Notes under the pieces: model-generated
What the model was told of the DNA's origin: nothing
Seen by the model: only the letters and a program-made list of their open reading frames with translations
Database searches by the model: none
Program-made: the position numbers and the translations under genes
From: Haliea sp.
Lineage (GTDB): Bacteria > Pseudomonadota > Gammaproteobacteria > Pseudomonadales > Halieaceae
Reading direction: 5' to 3'
Assembly (NCBI GenBank): GCA_024642265.1
Contig: JAHEBL010000035.1
Span: 1-33,151 of the forward strand
Length of the DNA: 33,151 nucleotides
Shown: piece by piece, positions 1 through 6,714 of the stretch
Layout: each line of letters opens with the position of its first letter
How positions within the stretch are numbered: the first letter of the stretch is position 1

Positions 1-389
1 GCCTGCGGGATTGTGAGCTCAGCGACGCTGAAAGTGGCGAAAAGGTGCTGTCTTACTTTCTCGAGGCCGCGGCGGGCAAGGTGCTGGTATTCCACAACGC
101 GGCCCTCGACGTCGCGTTTCTTGATCGCGTGAGCAGGAAGGCCTTCAAAGCGCCGACCCTGCTGCCCGTGGTGGATACACTGTTGCAGGAAGAAGCCTTG
201 TTGCGGCGCAGGGAGCAACCGATCATGCCGGGTGACCTGCGCCTGCACGCCTGTCGGGAGCGCTACGGATTGCCTCCCTACCAGGGACACAACGCGCTGC
301 TGGATGCGCTGGCGACGGCCGAACTGCTGCTGGCCATGGCAGCGCACCGCAGCGGTGGCAAGCCGTTTCCGCTGCGGCAACTGCTCTGA
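1..389 (+). CDS. DnaQ-like DEDDh 3'-5' exonuclease, C-terminal part (5' end outside window)
   Basis: The reading frame is open from the first bases of the window (codons from position 3) to a TGA at 387-389, so only the C-terminal ~128 residues are present and the start lies upstream. The fragment keeps the later signatures of the DEDDh exonuclease fold: an Exo II-like segment with His-Asn followed by an Asp (VFHNAALDVAFLDR) and an Exo III-like segment with His and Asp five residues apart (HNALLDALATAE). Exo I, with its Asp-x-Glu, would be upstream. Members of this family remove nucleotides from 3' ends, either as polymerase epsilon subunits or as stand-alone exonucleases. The sequence suggests a stand-alone type, possibly behind a CBS/nucleotidyltransferase gene as in relatives, but that cannot be seen here. 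The fold call is firm and the exact role is not. Confidence 0.85.
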   Translation, partial: LRDCELSDAESGEKVLSYFLEAAAGKVLVFHNAALDVAFLDRVSRKAFKAPTLLPVVDTLLQEEALLRRREQPIMPGDLRLHACRERYGLPPYQGHNALLDALATAELLLAMAAHRSGGKPFPLRQLL

Positions 390-414
390 CAATGGCGGCA
401 GCGTCCTGCGCCAA

Positions 415-487
415 TAAATGGGGACATAAATGGGGACAGACCACGATTAAATATAATCGTGGTCTGTCCCCATTTAAGCCCCATTTA
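415..487. repeat. Long nested palindrome (REP-like), copy 1
   Basis: A perfect inverted repeat has 23-bp arms (427-449 and 454-476) around a 4-nt AATA loop. Its core is GGGGACAGACCACGATTA. A second layer lies outside it: the 12-mer TAAATGGGGACA occurs twice in tandem (415-426, 427-438) on the left, and CCCCATTTAAG occurs twice (468-478, 479-489) on the right. The same core recurs at 1460-1513. It sits between the 3' ends of two convergent genes, so it could also act as a bidirectional transcription stop. From memory, motifs with a GGGGACAGACCACG core are dispersed repeats in many Gammaproteobacteria and are associated with REP-associated tyrosine transposases; that link was not tested. Confidence 0.9.
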
Positions 488-500
488 AGCCTCGAACGCG

Positions 501-1367
501 TCAGGCGGGCAGTTTGGCGATAATGGTCTCGGCCAGTGAGGTCAGTCCCGCTACCGGGTCGCTACCCAGCATGAACAGCGGCACGATCACCCGCGATACC
601 CCGATATCCTCGAAGGCCTTGATGGCATCCATGCCTCCCCTGGTGTCCCACATGGAGGTGATTTCCACTGAGCCATAGTCCCGCCCGTGCTTGCTGCAGG
701 CGGCTTTCAGATCTTCCAGCATCGGCGCCAGGCTGGCGGCGTCGTTGGTGGGGGCGAACCAGCCGTCACCAAGGCGGGCGATCCGCTCCATGGCCTTGCC
801 CTTGGAGCCGCCGACAATGATGGGCACGCCGCCTTTCTGCACCGGTAGCGGGTAGCTCTGGAAGCCGGACCAGTTGAGAAAATCACTGTGGTGCTCCACC
901 ACCTCGCCGGACCAGACCTTGCGCATGGCCTCGACATAGTCATCAAAGCGCGCGCCGCGCCGCTCGAACGGCACGCCCATGGCGTCGAACTCCTCCTTAA
1001 GCCAACCGATGCCGGCCCCCAGCATGAAGCGCCCATTGGATAACAGGTCCAGGGTTGCCGCCTGTTTGGCCAGCAACAGGGGGTTGGCCTGGGACAGGAT
1101 ATTCACGCCAGTGCCCAGGCGCAGGGTTTTGGTGTGGGCCGCCACCGCAGTCAGGGCGATGAGCGGGTCGAGAAACGCGGCATCGGCACCCCCGCCCATC
1201 TTGCCGTCCTTGCTGTAGGGGTAGCGGGACTCGTATTCCAGCGGCACCATGACGTGCTCGAACGTCCACACGGACTCGTAGCCCAGGGACTCGGCCAGCT
1301 GGGCGAGGCCGACCACCTGTTCCAGTGATTGCATACCTATATTGATTGGAATGAGCGCGACTTTCAT
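501..1367 (-). CDS. Luciferase-like (LLM-class) F420/FMN-dependent oxidoreductase
   Basis: A 288-residue protein with the (beta/alpha)8 bacterial-luciferase-like fold. It starts MKVALIPINIG, has VWTFEHV in the second strand region and LRLGTGVNILSQANP near residue 100. The segment LSNGRFMLGAGIGWLKEEFDAMG, typical of LLM-class oxidoreductases annotated as F420-dependent, follows. The C-terminal half has PIIVGGSKGKAMERIARLGDGWF, the usual cofactor and phosphate-binding stretch. Length is normal for the family. ATG at 1365-1367 is preceded by GGGAG with good spacing. Substrate and the choice of F420 or FMN cannot be read from sequence. The gene stands alone, 13 bp from palindrome copy 1 at its 3' end and 92 bp from copy 2 at its 5' end. 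Confidence 0.9.
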   Translation of the reverse strand: MKVALIPINIGMQSLEQVVGLAQLAESLGYESVWTFEHVMVPLEYESRYPYSKDGKMGGGADAAFLDPLIALTAVAAHTKTLRLGTGVNILSQANPLLLAKQAATLDLLSNGRFMLGAGIGWLKEEFDAMGVPFERRGARFDDYVEAMRKVWSGEVVEHHSDFLNWSGFQSYPLPVQKGGVPIIVGGSKGKAMERIARLGDGWFAPTNDAASLAPMLEDLKAACSKHGRDYGSVEITSMWDTRGGMDAIKAFEDIGVSRVIVPLFMLGSDPVAGLTSLAETIIAKLPA

Positions 1368-1459
1368 GGTGGGTCTCCCGGGTCAGGAACAGTAAGCCTT
1401 TTATAATGCCCGGGCTGGACACCGGAATAAAGCTTTCCGGCCTCGCAACGGCCGACACA

Positions 1460-1513
1460 CATAAATGGGGACAGACCACGATTTAAAAAAATCGTGGTCT
1501 GTCCCCATTTATG
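1460..1513. repeat. Long palindrome (REP-like), copy 2
   Basis: A perfect inverted repeat with 25-bp arms (1460-1484 and 1489-1513) separated by AAAA. The arms share the core TAAATGGGGACAGACCACG with the copy at 415-487, but without the extra outer tandem layer. It lies in the 289-bp gap between the divergent starts of the luciferase-like gene and the sulfotransferase gene. Apart from a GTG start region near 1657, I see nothing else definite in that gap. Confidence 0.9.
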
Positions 1514-1656
1514 CGAAGCCCGGTTCTGTATCCTGTACCAGGCGCGCCTCAGGCCCGCAAGATCAGTGCGCCTTGCGATTTAATGTCACGGCGGCATTGC
1601 CCGAGCACTGCACTGGTAATAGGCTTGCGGGTTCGTGTGAAGCCGGGGACCTTGGT

Positions 1657-2811
1657 GTGTTGGAGATAGAACAGCTGTTGCAGGCGGCGCGGGAGCAGAC
1701 CGGACTCTCTGACTTTGGCGGCGATGATTTCCGCGAGCCGCTGGACCGCCTGGTCAATGCCCTCAACACCGAGGCCCGCCTGAATGACTTCGGTGTCCTG
1801 CGCGCCCAGATGACAATCAATGCCGGCCTTGCAACCCGACTGGCTATCGTGGATTACCTCAAGAGCCATCCCGAGGTGCGCGACGAGCAGGTGATCAAGC
1901 CCGTGTTTATCGTGGGCCTGCCGCGCACTGGCACTACCGCACTTCACCATATGCTCAACCAGGACAACGGCAATCGCACCCTGCGCTTGTGGGCGGCCCA
2001 GAACCCGGTGCCGCCGCCGGAAGCGGCCAGCTATACAAGTGATCCGCGCATTGCCAAACAGCGCGAGGGAGTAGCGCTTACCGAGGCGTTCCTGCCGGGT
2101 TTCATGGCCACTCACCTGCTTGGCGCGGAGGAGCCTGACGAGTGCTACATGCTGCTCAATCGCAATTTCATGTCGGTGGAGTACTCGGCCATGTTCCATA
2201 TTCCGAGTTATGCCAACTGGCTTTACGCAAACCTTTGCGCCCGCGACAGCTACGCCTGGCACAAGCTGCAGTTACAGTTGTTGCAATCCAGGCACCCCGG
2301 CCGGTGGGTGTTAAAGGCACCGTTTCACCAGCTTGGTCTCGCGGAGATACTGAAGTACTACCCGGATGCGATCATTGTGCAGACCCACCGGGCTCCCATG
2401 AGCCTGGTCGCCTCGGGCTGCAGTTTCAGCGAGGTACTGCGCAAGAGTGGTTCAGACCATATCGACCGGGCCGAAATCGGCCGGGACTGGATGGATATGC
2501 TCAGGATTTACACCCACACCTTCGAGGCGGACCGGGCCCGGCTGGAGCCACGGCACCCGGGCCAGTTCCTGGACCTCTATCACGACGAATTTGTAGCGGA
2601 TCCCTGGCCGGGTATAGAGGCCATTTACCTGCAGCGAGGCACGCCCCTGGGCGCCACCGCCAGGGCGGCGATGGCGGACTGGCTGGCCGCGCATCCCCGC
2701 GGCAAGCATGGCAAGCACGAATACCGGCTGGAAGACTACGACATATCCCGCGCGCAGGTAGAGGCGCTGTTCGGCGATTATGTGAAACGCTATAACCTGG
2801 ACATGGACTGA
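1657..2811 (+). CDS. PAPS-dependent sulfotransferase family protein
   Basis: A 384-residue cytosolic sulfotransferase-like protein (Sulfotransfer_3 type). The PAPS 5'-phosphosulfate loop is FIVGLPRTGTTAL at about residues 84-96. The 3'-phosphate region is LKAPFHQLGLAEILKYYPDA followed by HRAPMSLVASGCS. Such enzymes move sulfate from PAPS to hydroxyl groups of small molecules; the acceptor is unknown. The frame is open back to 1465, but the extra N-terminus would be encoded by palindrome copy 2 and has no family character. GTG at 1657 has GGGGA seven bases upstream and begins the normal N-terminus (MLEIEQLLQAAREQTGL); TTG at 1660 is an alternative. The DUF1214-like gene starts 15 bp downstream, so the two are probably co-transcribed and may act on one substrate (inference). 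Confidence 0.88.
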   Translation: MLEIEQLLQAAREQTGLSDFGGDDFREPLDRLVNALNTEARLNDFGVLRAQMTINAGLATRLAIVDYLKSHPEVRDEQVIKPVFIVGLPRTGTTALHHMLNQDNGNRTLRLWAAQNPVPPPEAASYTSDPRIAKQREGVALTEAFLPGFMATHLLGAEEPDECYMLLNRNFMSVEYSAMFHIPSYANWLYANLCARDSYAWHKLQLQLLQSRHPGRWVLKAPFHQLGLAEILKYYPDAIIVQTHRAPMSLVASGCSFSEVLRKSGSDHIDRAEIGRDWMDMLRIYTHTFEADRARLEPRHPGQFLDLYHDEFVADPWPGIEAIYLQRGTPLGATARAAMADWLAAHPRGKHGKHEYRLEDYDISRAQVEALFGDYVKRYNLDMD

Positions 2812-2826
2812 CATGGTGAAAAGACA

Positions 2827-3927
2827 ATGAACGATAAAAATGTGGAGCAACGGGTACTGGATGGCAAGGCCTGGGCCGACTTCTGTGATGCGCTGAAAGA
2901 GGCGGGCCAGCTGGTTGACTCACCCAAGGCGCCCCAGGATGCCTTCAACCGCGCAGAGGGCTACCGCTACCTGACTCGCATGCTGCGGGCCGGGCTTGAG
3001 AGCTTCCTGGAAAGCGATGGGCCCGATTTCCCGGTGCTGCGCTGCCCGGTGCACGAGACCATCAAAATGGGGGCCGACAATCCCGATAATTTTTACCAGA
3101 GCGCGGCCATCAATCCGAAGTATGACTATCGCATCAGCGGCACCCGCGGCACCGTGGACTACCTGGGATTTGGCACTGTGATCAACCGCTACAGTACCGG
3201 TGGCGGGATGAAAACCGATGGCTTTCTCGATTCCCGTGACATGGAAATCGCCGAGGACGGCAGCCTGGAGATTATCGTCAGCCAGCGCGAGCATCCGGGC
3301 AACTGGCTGCGCATGGGACCTGAAACCAATGCCATCAACGTGCGCCAGACCTTCCAGGACCGCCGCGGCGAAATCCGCGCGGAGATCAGCATTGAGCGTA
3401 TCGGGGCCGAGCAGGAGCGCCCCGCGCCATTATCCGCTGCGCAGCTTGACAAGGCACTGCAGGGCGTAACCCAGTTTGTCCGCAATACCACCGGCCTGTT
3501 CGAGGGCTGGGCCGAGGGTTTTCTGCCCACCACCAATGAGGTGGCCCCCGCTGACCAGGCTTTTTGCCAGGCCATCGGTGGCGACCCGAACATCTATTAC
3601 TTCCACAGCGCCTGGGCACTGGCGGAGGACGAGGCCCTGGTGATCGAGGCGGCAGATATTCCTGACTGCCAGACCTGGAACTTCGTGCTGCAGAACTGGT
3701 GGATGGAGTCGCTGGACTATCGTTATCACAACGTGCATTACAACAAGCACACGGCCCGCTATGAGCCGGATGGCAGTGTCAGGATTGTCGTTGCCCACCA
3801 GCGCCCACCCCAGGCAAACTGGGTGGAAACGGCGGGCCACCGCAACGGCACCCTGTGCTGGCGCTGGATTGGGGCCGACCGTCATCCGCCGGTTTCGGCC
3901 CGGGTAGTGAAGTTCGCCGACCTGTAG
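2827..3927 (+). CDS. DUF1214-like protein, partner of the sulfotransferase
   Basis: A 366-residue soluble protein without a visible signal peptide or membrane segment. The last ~100 residues carry the DUF1214-type pattern: TWNFVLQNWWMESLDYR, then an NKHTARYEPDGSVRIVVA stretch, then NWVETAGHRNGTLCWRWI. The N-terminal half (residues 1-240) has no motif I can assign, although TIKMGADNPDNFYQSAAI resembles the segment seen in relatives encoded beside sulfotransferases. Function is unknown. The gene follows the sulfotransferase at 15 bp and is convergent with the flavin oxidoreductase 20 bp downstream. DUF1214/DUF1254 proteins are often linked to hydrophobic-substrate metabolism. A lipid or steroid role here would be inference. 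Confidence 0.8.
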   Translation: MNDKNVEQRVLDGKAWADFCDALKEAGQLVDSPKAPQDAFNRAEGYRYLTRMLRAGLESFLESDGPDFPVLRCPVHETIKMGADNPDNFYQSAAINPKYDYRISGTRGTVDYLGFGTVINRYSTGGGMKTDGFLDSRDMEIAEDGSLEIIVSQREHPGNWLRMGPETNAINVRQTFQDRRGEIRAEISIERIGAEQERPAPLSAAQLDKALQGVTQFVRNTTGLFEGWAEGFLPTTNEVAPADQAFCQAIGGDPNIYYFHSAWALAEDEALVIEAADIPDCQTWNFVLQNWWMESLDYRYHNVHYNKHTARYEPDGSVRIVVAHQRPPQANWVETAGHRNGTLCWRWIGADRHPPVSARVVKFADL

Positions 3928-3947
3928 CTGAGCGGGTCAGCCAGTAC

Positions 3948-4913
3948 TCAGGCAGCCAGCAGCCTGGCCCTGGCGGCCTGATACTCTCGCTGCAGGCGTG
4001 CCACCATCTCTGCGGTGGGCAACACAGCCTTGACGGCGCCGATACCCTGGCCGCAACCCCAGATGTCTTTCCAGGCCTTGGCACTGGTGTCACCGCCGGA
4101 ACCAAAATTCATCGAAGAGATATCGCCATCCGGCAGCTTGTCCGGGTCCATTCCCGCCGCCACGATCGAGGGGCGCAGGTAGTTGCCGTGTACACCGGTA
4201 AACAGGTTGCTGTTGACGATATCAGCGGATGCGTAGTCGACTATTGCCTGCTTGTAGGCCTGCTCGGCGTTTGCCTCGGTGGTGGCAATAAAGGCGGAAC
4301 CCATATAAGCCAGGTCGGCGCCCATGGCCTGGGCGGCCAGGATGCCATCACCGGTAGCGATCGACCCGGACAACAGCAGGGGGCCGTCAAACCACTCGCG
4401 GATTTCCTGTACAAGGGCGAACGGGGAGGTGGTGCCCGCGTGCCCGCCAGCGCCGGCCGCGACGGCGATAAGGCCGTCTGCGCCTTTCTCCACGGCCTTG
4501 CGGGCAAAGCGGTCGGAGATGATATCGTGCAGGACGATACCCCCGTAGGAGTGCACCGCCTCATTGACGTATTCCTTGGCCCCCAGGGACGTGATAACGA
4601 TGGGTACCTTGTACTTCACGCACATTTCCAGGTCGTGCTTGAGGCGATCGTTGGAGCCGTGCACGATCTGATTCACAGCAAACGGCGCAGCGGGCCGCTC
4701 CGGATTGGCCTCGTTGTAAGCGGCGAGCTCACTGCTTATGCGCTGCAGCCACACCTCCAGTTCGGCGGCGGGCCGGGCGTTGAGGGCGGGAAAAGAGCCG
4801 ACAATGCCGGCCTTGCACTGGGCAATGACCAGGTCGGGGTTGGATATGATAAACATCGGTGCGGCCACCAGCGGCAGTGACAGGGCCTTGCGTAAACTCT
4901 CTGTGAGCGCCAT
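3948..4913 (-). CDS. Nitronate monooxygenase-like NAD(P)H-dependent flavin oxidoreductase
   Basis: A 321-residue TIM-barrel flavoprotein of the 2-nitropropane dioxygenase / nitronate monooxygenase superfamily. Features seen: LPLVAAPMFIISNPDLV at the N-terminus (FMN-facing AAPM), PIVITSLG near 104-111, GAGGHAG at about 154-160, and LLSGSIATGDGILAAQAMGADLAYMGSAFIA near 180-210, which forms the FMN phosphate site. The frame is open to 5087, but the ATG at 4911-4913 (MALTESLRKAL) matches the family N-terminus and has AGGAG ten bases upstream. The longer version would overlap the divergent padR promoter and gene. The family oxidises alkyl nitronates or reduces enones and quinones with FMN; the substrate is not predictable. 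The gene is divergent from a PadR regulator that probably controls it. Confidence 0.88.
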   Translation of the reverse strand: MALTESLRKALSLPLVAAPMFIISNPDLVIAQCKAGIVGSFPALNARPAAELEVWLQRISSELAAYNEANPERPAAPFAVNQIVHGSNDRLKHDLEMCVKYKVPIVITSLGAKEYVNEAVHSYGGIVLHDIISDRFARKAVEKGADGLIAVAAGAGGHAGTTSPFALVQEIREWFDGPLLLSGSIATGDGILAAQAMGADLAYMGSAFIATTEANAEQAYKQAIVDYASADIVNSNLFTGVHGNYLRPSIVAAGMDPDKLPDGDISSMNFGSGGDTSAKAWKDIWGCGQGIGAVKAVLPTAEMVARLQREYQAARARLLAA

Positions 4914-4977
4914 TACTGTCTGTCTCCTGTAGTTTTTGTCGAAATGAACGGTTGGCGCGCAGTTTATTGTGCAAACT

Positions 4978-5015
4978 ATTGCATAGCAATCAAAATATGC
5001 ATACTTTTGCATATT
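4978..5015. promoter_or_regulatory. Candidate PadR operator in divergent promoter region
   Basis: Two dyads lie in the 155-bp gap between the divergent flavin oxidoreductase and padR genes. The first is ATTGC-ATA-GCAAT at 4978-4990. The second is AATATGC-N8-GCATATT at 4994-5015. Published PadR-type operators are typically ATGT-N8-ACAT; the second dyad has the same spacing as ATGC-N8-GCAT. Further ATGC words follow near 5019 and 5032. Position and geometry suggest PadR autoregulation and control of the oxidoreductase gene (inference). Confidence 0.6.
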
Positions 5016-5068
5016 AGAATGCTGGCGGAGTATGCTGTCGGCTGTTTTTCGGGGGAGGGGTTTGGGCC

Positions 5069-5611
5069 ATGGCGCTGGGTCACGCAATAATGACAGCCCT
5101 GCTGGATGATGATCTTTCAGGCTATGAGCTGGCGCGGGATTTCGAAACGTCGCTGGGTTTTTTCTGGCAGGCCTCGCACCAGCAGATCTACCTGGAACTG
5201 CGCAAGCTGTCGGACAAGCACTGGCTCAGCAAACGGGAGGTGACCCAGCGGGGCAAGCCCAACAAGATCGTCTATGGTATGACCAGGGCGGGACGCGAGG
5301 CGCTGGCCGCATGGGTTTTCACCAGCACCCGAACCCAGGTGGCAAAGGACGACCTGTTGGTGAAGCTCTACAACCTCGACTCTGCCAATGCCGCTCACCT
5401 GTCGGGGGAAATCACAGCCCGGCGGGAAGAAATGATGCGGCGGCTGTACCTCTATGAAAAGATTCGCCGGCGGCACTACAGTATTCCCGAGACCTTGCCG
5501 ACCCGGCGCAAGGGCGTGTATCTGGCGCTGTCACTGGGAATTCACCAGGGGGAGCAGTTCCTCGCCTGGTGCGATGAGGCACTGGTGCTGCTTGCCACGG
5601 TCGAAAACTGA
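5069..5611 (+). CDS. PadR-family transcriptional repressor
   Basis: A 180-residue regulator. Residues ~1-75 form the PadR winged helix: LGHAIMTALLDDDLSGYELAR, then FWQASHQQIYLELRKLSDKHWL (recognition helix region) and a KIVYGMTRAGREALAAW wing. Residues ~85-178 are the alpha-helical dimerisation domain of the virulence-activator C-terminal type (DDLLVKLYNL...RREEMMRRLYLYEKI). PadR proteins usually repress a nearby detoxification or catabolic gene and release DNA when an aromatic or hydrophobic ligand binds. ATG 5069 has a GGGGGAGGGG ribosome binding site 12-21 bases upstream. It is divergent from the flavin oxidoreductase, with the dyads at 4978-5015 between them, so that gene is the likely target. 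The ligand is unknown. Confidence 0.9.
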   Translation: MALGHAIMTALLDDDLSGYELARDFETSLGFFWQASHQQIYLELRKLSDKHWLSKREVTQRGKPNKIVYGMTRAGREALAAWVFTSTRTQVAKDDLLVKLYNLDSANAAHLSGEITARREEMMRRLYLYEKIRRRHYSIPETLPTRRKGVYLALSLGIHQGEQFLAWCDEALVLLATVEN

Positions 5612-5628
5612 CCGTCACGGTCCATTAT

Positions 5629-5670
5629 CTGGAGATTTCTCCAGTTATCCTTGGATTTCCCGCTAGCGGG
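5629..5670. other. Two perfect palindromes between padR and the next gene
   Basis: CTGGAGA-TT-TCTCCAG at 5629-5644 is a 16-bp palindrome starting 18 bp after the padR stop. CCCGCTAGCGGG at 5659-5670 is a 12-bp palindrome just downstream. Neither is followed by a proper T-run, so a simple intrinsic terminator is doubtful. They may be protein sites for the small gene at 5725 or a weak transcription stop for padR. Confidence 0.45.
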
Positions 5671-5724
5671 CCCTGTAGGCTGGCGCCTGATGTCATGTCG
5701 CGTGTCAACGCAGGGTGAGGGAGT

Positions 5725-6045
5725 ATGCGGGTTCTGGTATTGATGTTGGTGTTGTTGCCGCAGATGGCCACTGCGGCTGTGTATATGTGCAAGGACCCGG
5801 TGTCCGGTAAAACCACTTTCAGCGACAAGGGCTGCGCGACCTCCGCTACCCGCGAGGAAATACGGATTCAGGACACTAACCTGGACTCAGGGCGACGCAC
5901 CGCCGCTGCCGCGGACCGCAAGGCCTGGGTCAGTGACCGGGATACCAGGAAAACCGGCCGCGATCATTTTGCTGAAAAACGCGATCTGGTGGGCAACCGG
6001 GCTACTGCCAGTGCGGGCGCGCTGGCCTACAGCGAAGACAGCTGA
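5725..6045 (+). CDS. Small exported DUF4124-like protein
   Basis: A 106-residue protein with a Sec signal peptide at residues 1-18 (MRVLVLMLVLLPQMATAA, cleavage expected after ATAA). The DUF4124-type segment follows immediately: VYMCKDPVSGKTTFSDKGCA, in which two cysteines could form a periplasmic disulfide. The remaining ~65 residues are polar and probably disordered. DUF4124 proteins are periplasmic and common in Gammaproteobacteria, and their function is not established. ATG 5725 follows GGTGAGGGAGT, an adequate ribosome binding site. The gene appears to stand alone: 113 bp separate it from padR and 282 bp from the next gene. Confidence 0.75.
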   Translation: MRVLVLMLVLLPQMATAAVYMCKDPVSGKTTFSDKGCATSATREEIRIQDTNLDSGRRTAAAADRKAWVSDRDTRKTGRDHFAEKRDLVGNRATASAGALAYSEDS

Positions 6046-6109
6046 GCCTGCTTCCGGGCGTAAAGCATGGGCTCACCGCGAGACGCCGCCCGTTAGCCTG
6101 AACCGCCAC

Positions 6110-6144
6110 GAATCCCGGATTCATGCCGAGCCGGGGCATTTTTT
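6110..6144 (+). terminator. Possible intrinsic terminator after the DUF4124-like gene
   Basis: GAATCC-C-GGATTC (6110-6122) overlaps a second hairpin, ATGCC...GGCAT (6123-6127/6135-6139), which is followed by a T6 run at 6139-6144. The stems are short. The rest of the 6046-6327 gap holds only the promoter-like region before 6328. Confidence 0.4.
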
Positions 6145-6239
6145 CCCTTTTCGGCACTATTCCCACAATCACCGCATGTCCCGCAATTCGTAAGATACTG
6201 AAAAATAAGAATAAAAGCCTTTTCGATGTGTTGGAGCCC

Positions 6240-6273
6240 AGCAAATTTGCTGCCGCTTTAGTATGTTTATTCT
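6240..6273 (+). promoter_or_regulatory. Candidate promoter and palindromic site upstream of the 58-aa peptide gene
   Basis: AGCAAATTTGCT (6240-6251) is a perfect 12-bp palindrome in an AT-rich patch. It overlaps a -35-like TTGCTG (6247-6252). A -10-like TATTCT follows at 6268-6273 after a short 15-nt spacer. The arrangement would suit a repressed promoter about 55 bp before the start codon at 6328, but the match to sigma-70 consensus is only fair. Confidence 0.35.
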
Positions 6274-6327
6274 AGCTCTGCTTGCTTCAATGGGTGCTCA
6301 AACCAAAACCAAGAGGAGGTTTGAACC

Positions 6328-6504
6328 ATGTTTATTCATTCTATCGTGTACGTCATCCTGACCATGCTGTCGGCTACTGCGGCCTACGCTTCCAGCACGC
6401 CCGTCAACAAGACGCCCCGGGAGCAGCAACTCCCCGAGACGAAGAGGCCGGCAGACAAAACGACCGGGAAGGACGTCGGCGAAGAAACCGACGACACCTT
6501 CTAA
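6328..6504 (+). CDS. 58-aa exported peptide of unknown function
   Basis: ATG at 6328-6330 is preceded by AAGAGGAGGT, an almost ideal Shine-Dalgarno sequence at correct spacing, one of the best in the window. The product is 58 residues. Residues 1-21 look like a Sec signal peptide (MFIHSIVYVILTMLSATAAYA, with AYA before a likely cleavage site). The mature ~37 residues are rich in Lys, Thr, Glu, Asp and Pro with no Cys or hydrophobic stretch, ending GEETDDTF. I recognise no family. A strong hairpin follows at 6528-6566. A palindrome and possible promoter lie ahead at 6240-6273, so it looks like a self-contained unit. The strong ribosome site and signal peptide make chance unlikely. Confidence 0.6.
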   Translation: MFIHSIVYVILTMLSATAAYASSTPVNKTPREQQLPETKRPADKTTGKDVGEETDDTF

Positions 6505-6527
6505 CGACAAGCTAATGCCACCAATCG

Positions 6528-6566
6528 CCGGGTCTGCCGTAGCGCTGTCAGCGCCGGCAGGCCCGG
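6528..6566 (+). terminator. Strong hairpin downstream of the 58-aa peptide gene
   Basis: A 12-bp stem pairs 6528-6539 with 6555-6566 (one T-G wobble, otherwise perfect, mostly G-C). Its loop holds a further GCGC/GCGC pairing. Only TT follows, so it is not a textbook intrinsic terminator, but it sits 24 bp after the stop codon and would be very stable in RNA. Confidence 0.5.
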
Positions 6567-6714
6567 TTCCATCCGCGGTTACTCGCGACGGTCTGCAGAT
6601 TACCTGACTTTATAATCGCCTTGCTGCCACCCCGGCGAAGTACATAGCTTTGGGGTCAGCCCTTGGGCATAATGCAGGCACGTCCTTGCGCACTGGCGAA
6701 TGGCTACAGGCTGC

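Noticed and set aside
427-476. Palindrome copy 1 as a simple intrinsic terminator
   Set aside because: It may stop transcription, but perfect 23-bp arms, nested duplication and a second copy at 1460 make a repeat element the better primary call.
1465-1656. N-terminal extension of the sulfotransferase
   Set aside because: The added residues come from palindrome copy 2 and its flank, do not resemble the family, and a better start with a ribosome site is at 1657.
3855-4880. 341-codon plus-strand frame
   Set aside because: It is antisense to the flavin oxidoreductase and overlaps the end of the DUF1214-like gene; its composition is that of a shadow frame.
6282-6515. 77-codon plus-strand frame across the small peptide gene
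   Set aside because: It is in a different frame from the 58-aa ORF, has no ribosome site or signal peptide, and its start lies in the promoter-like region.
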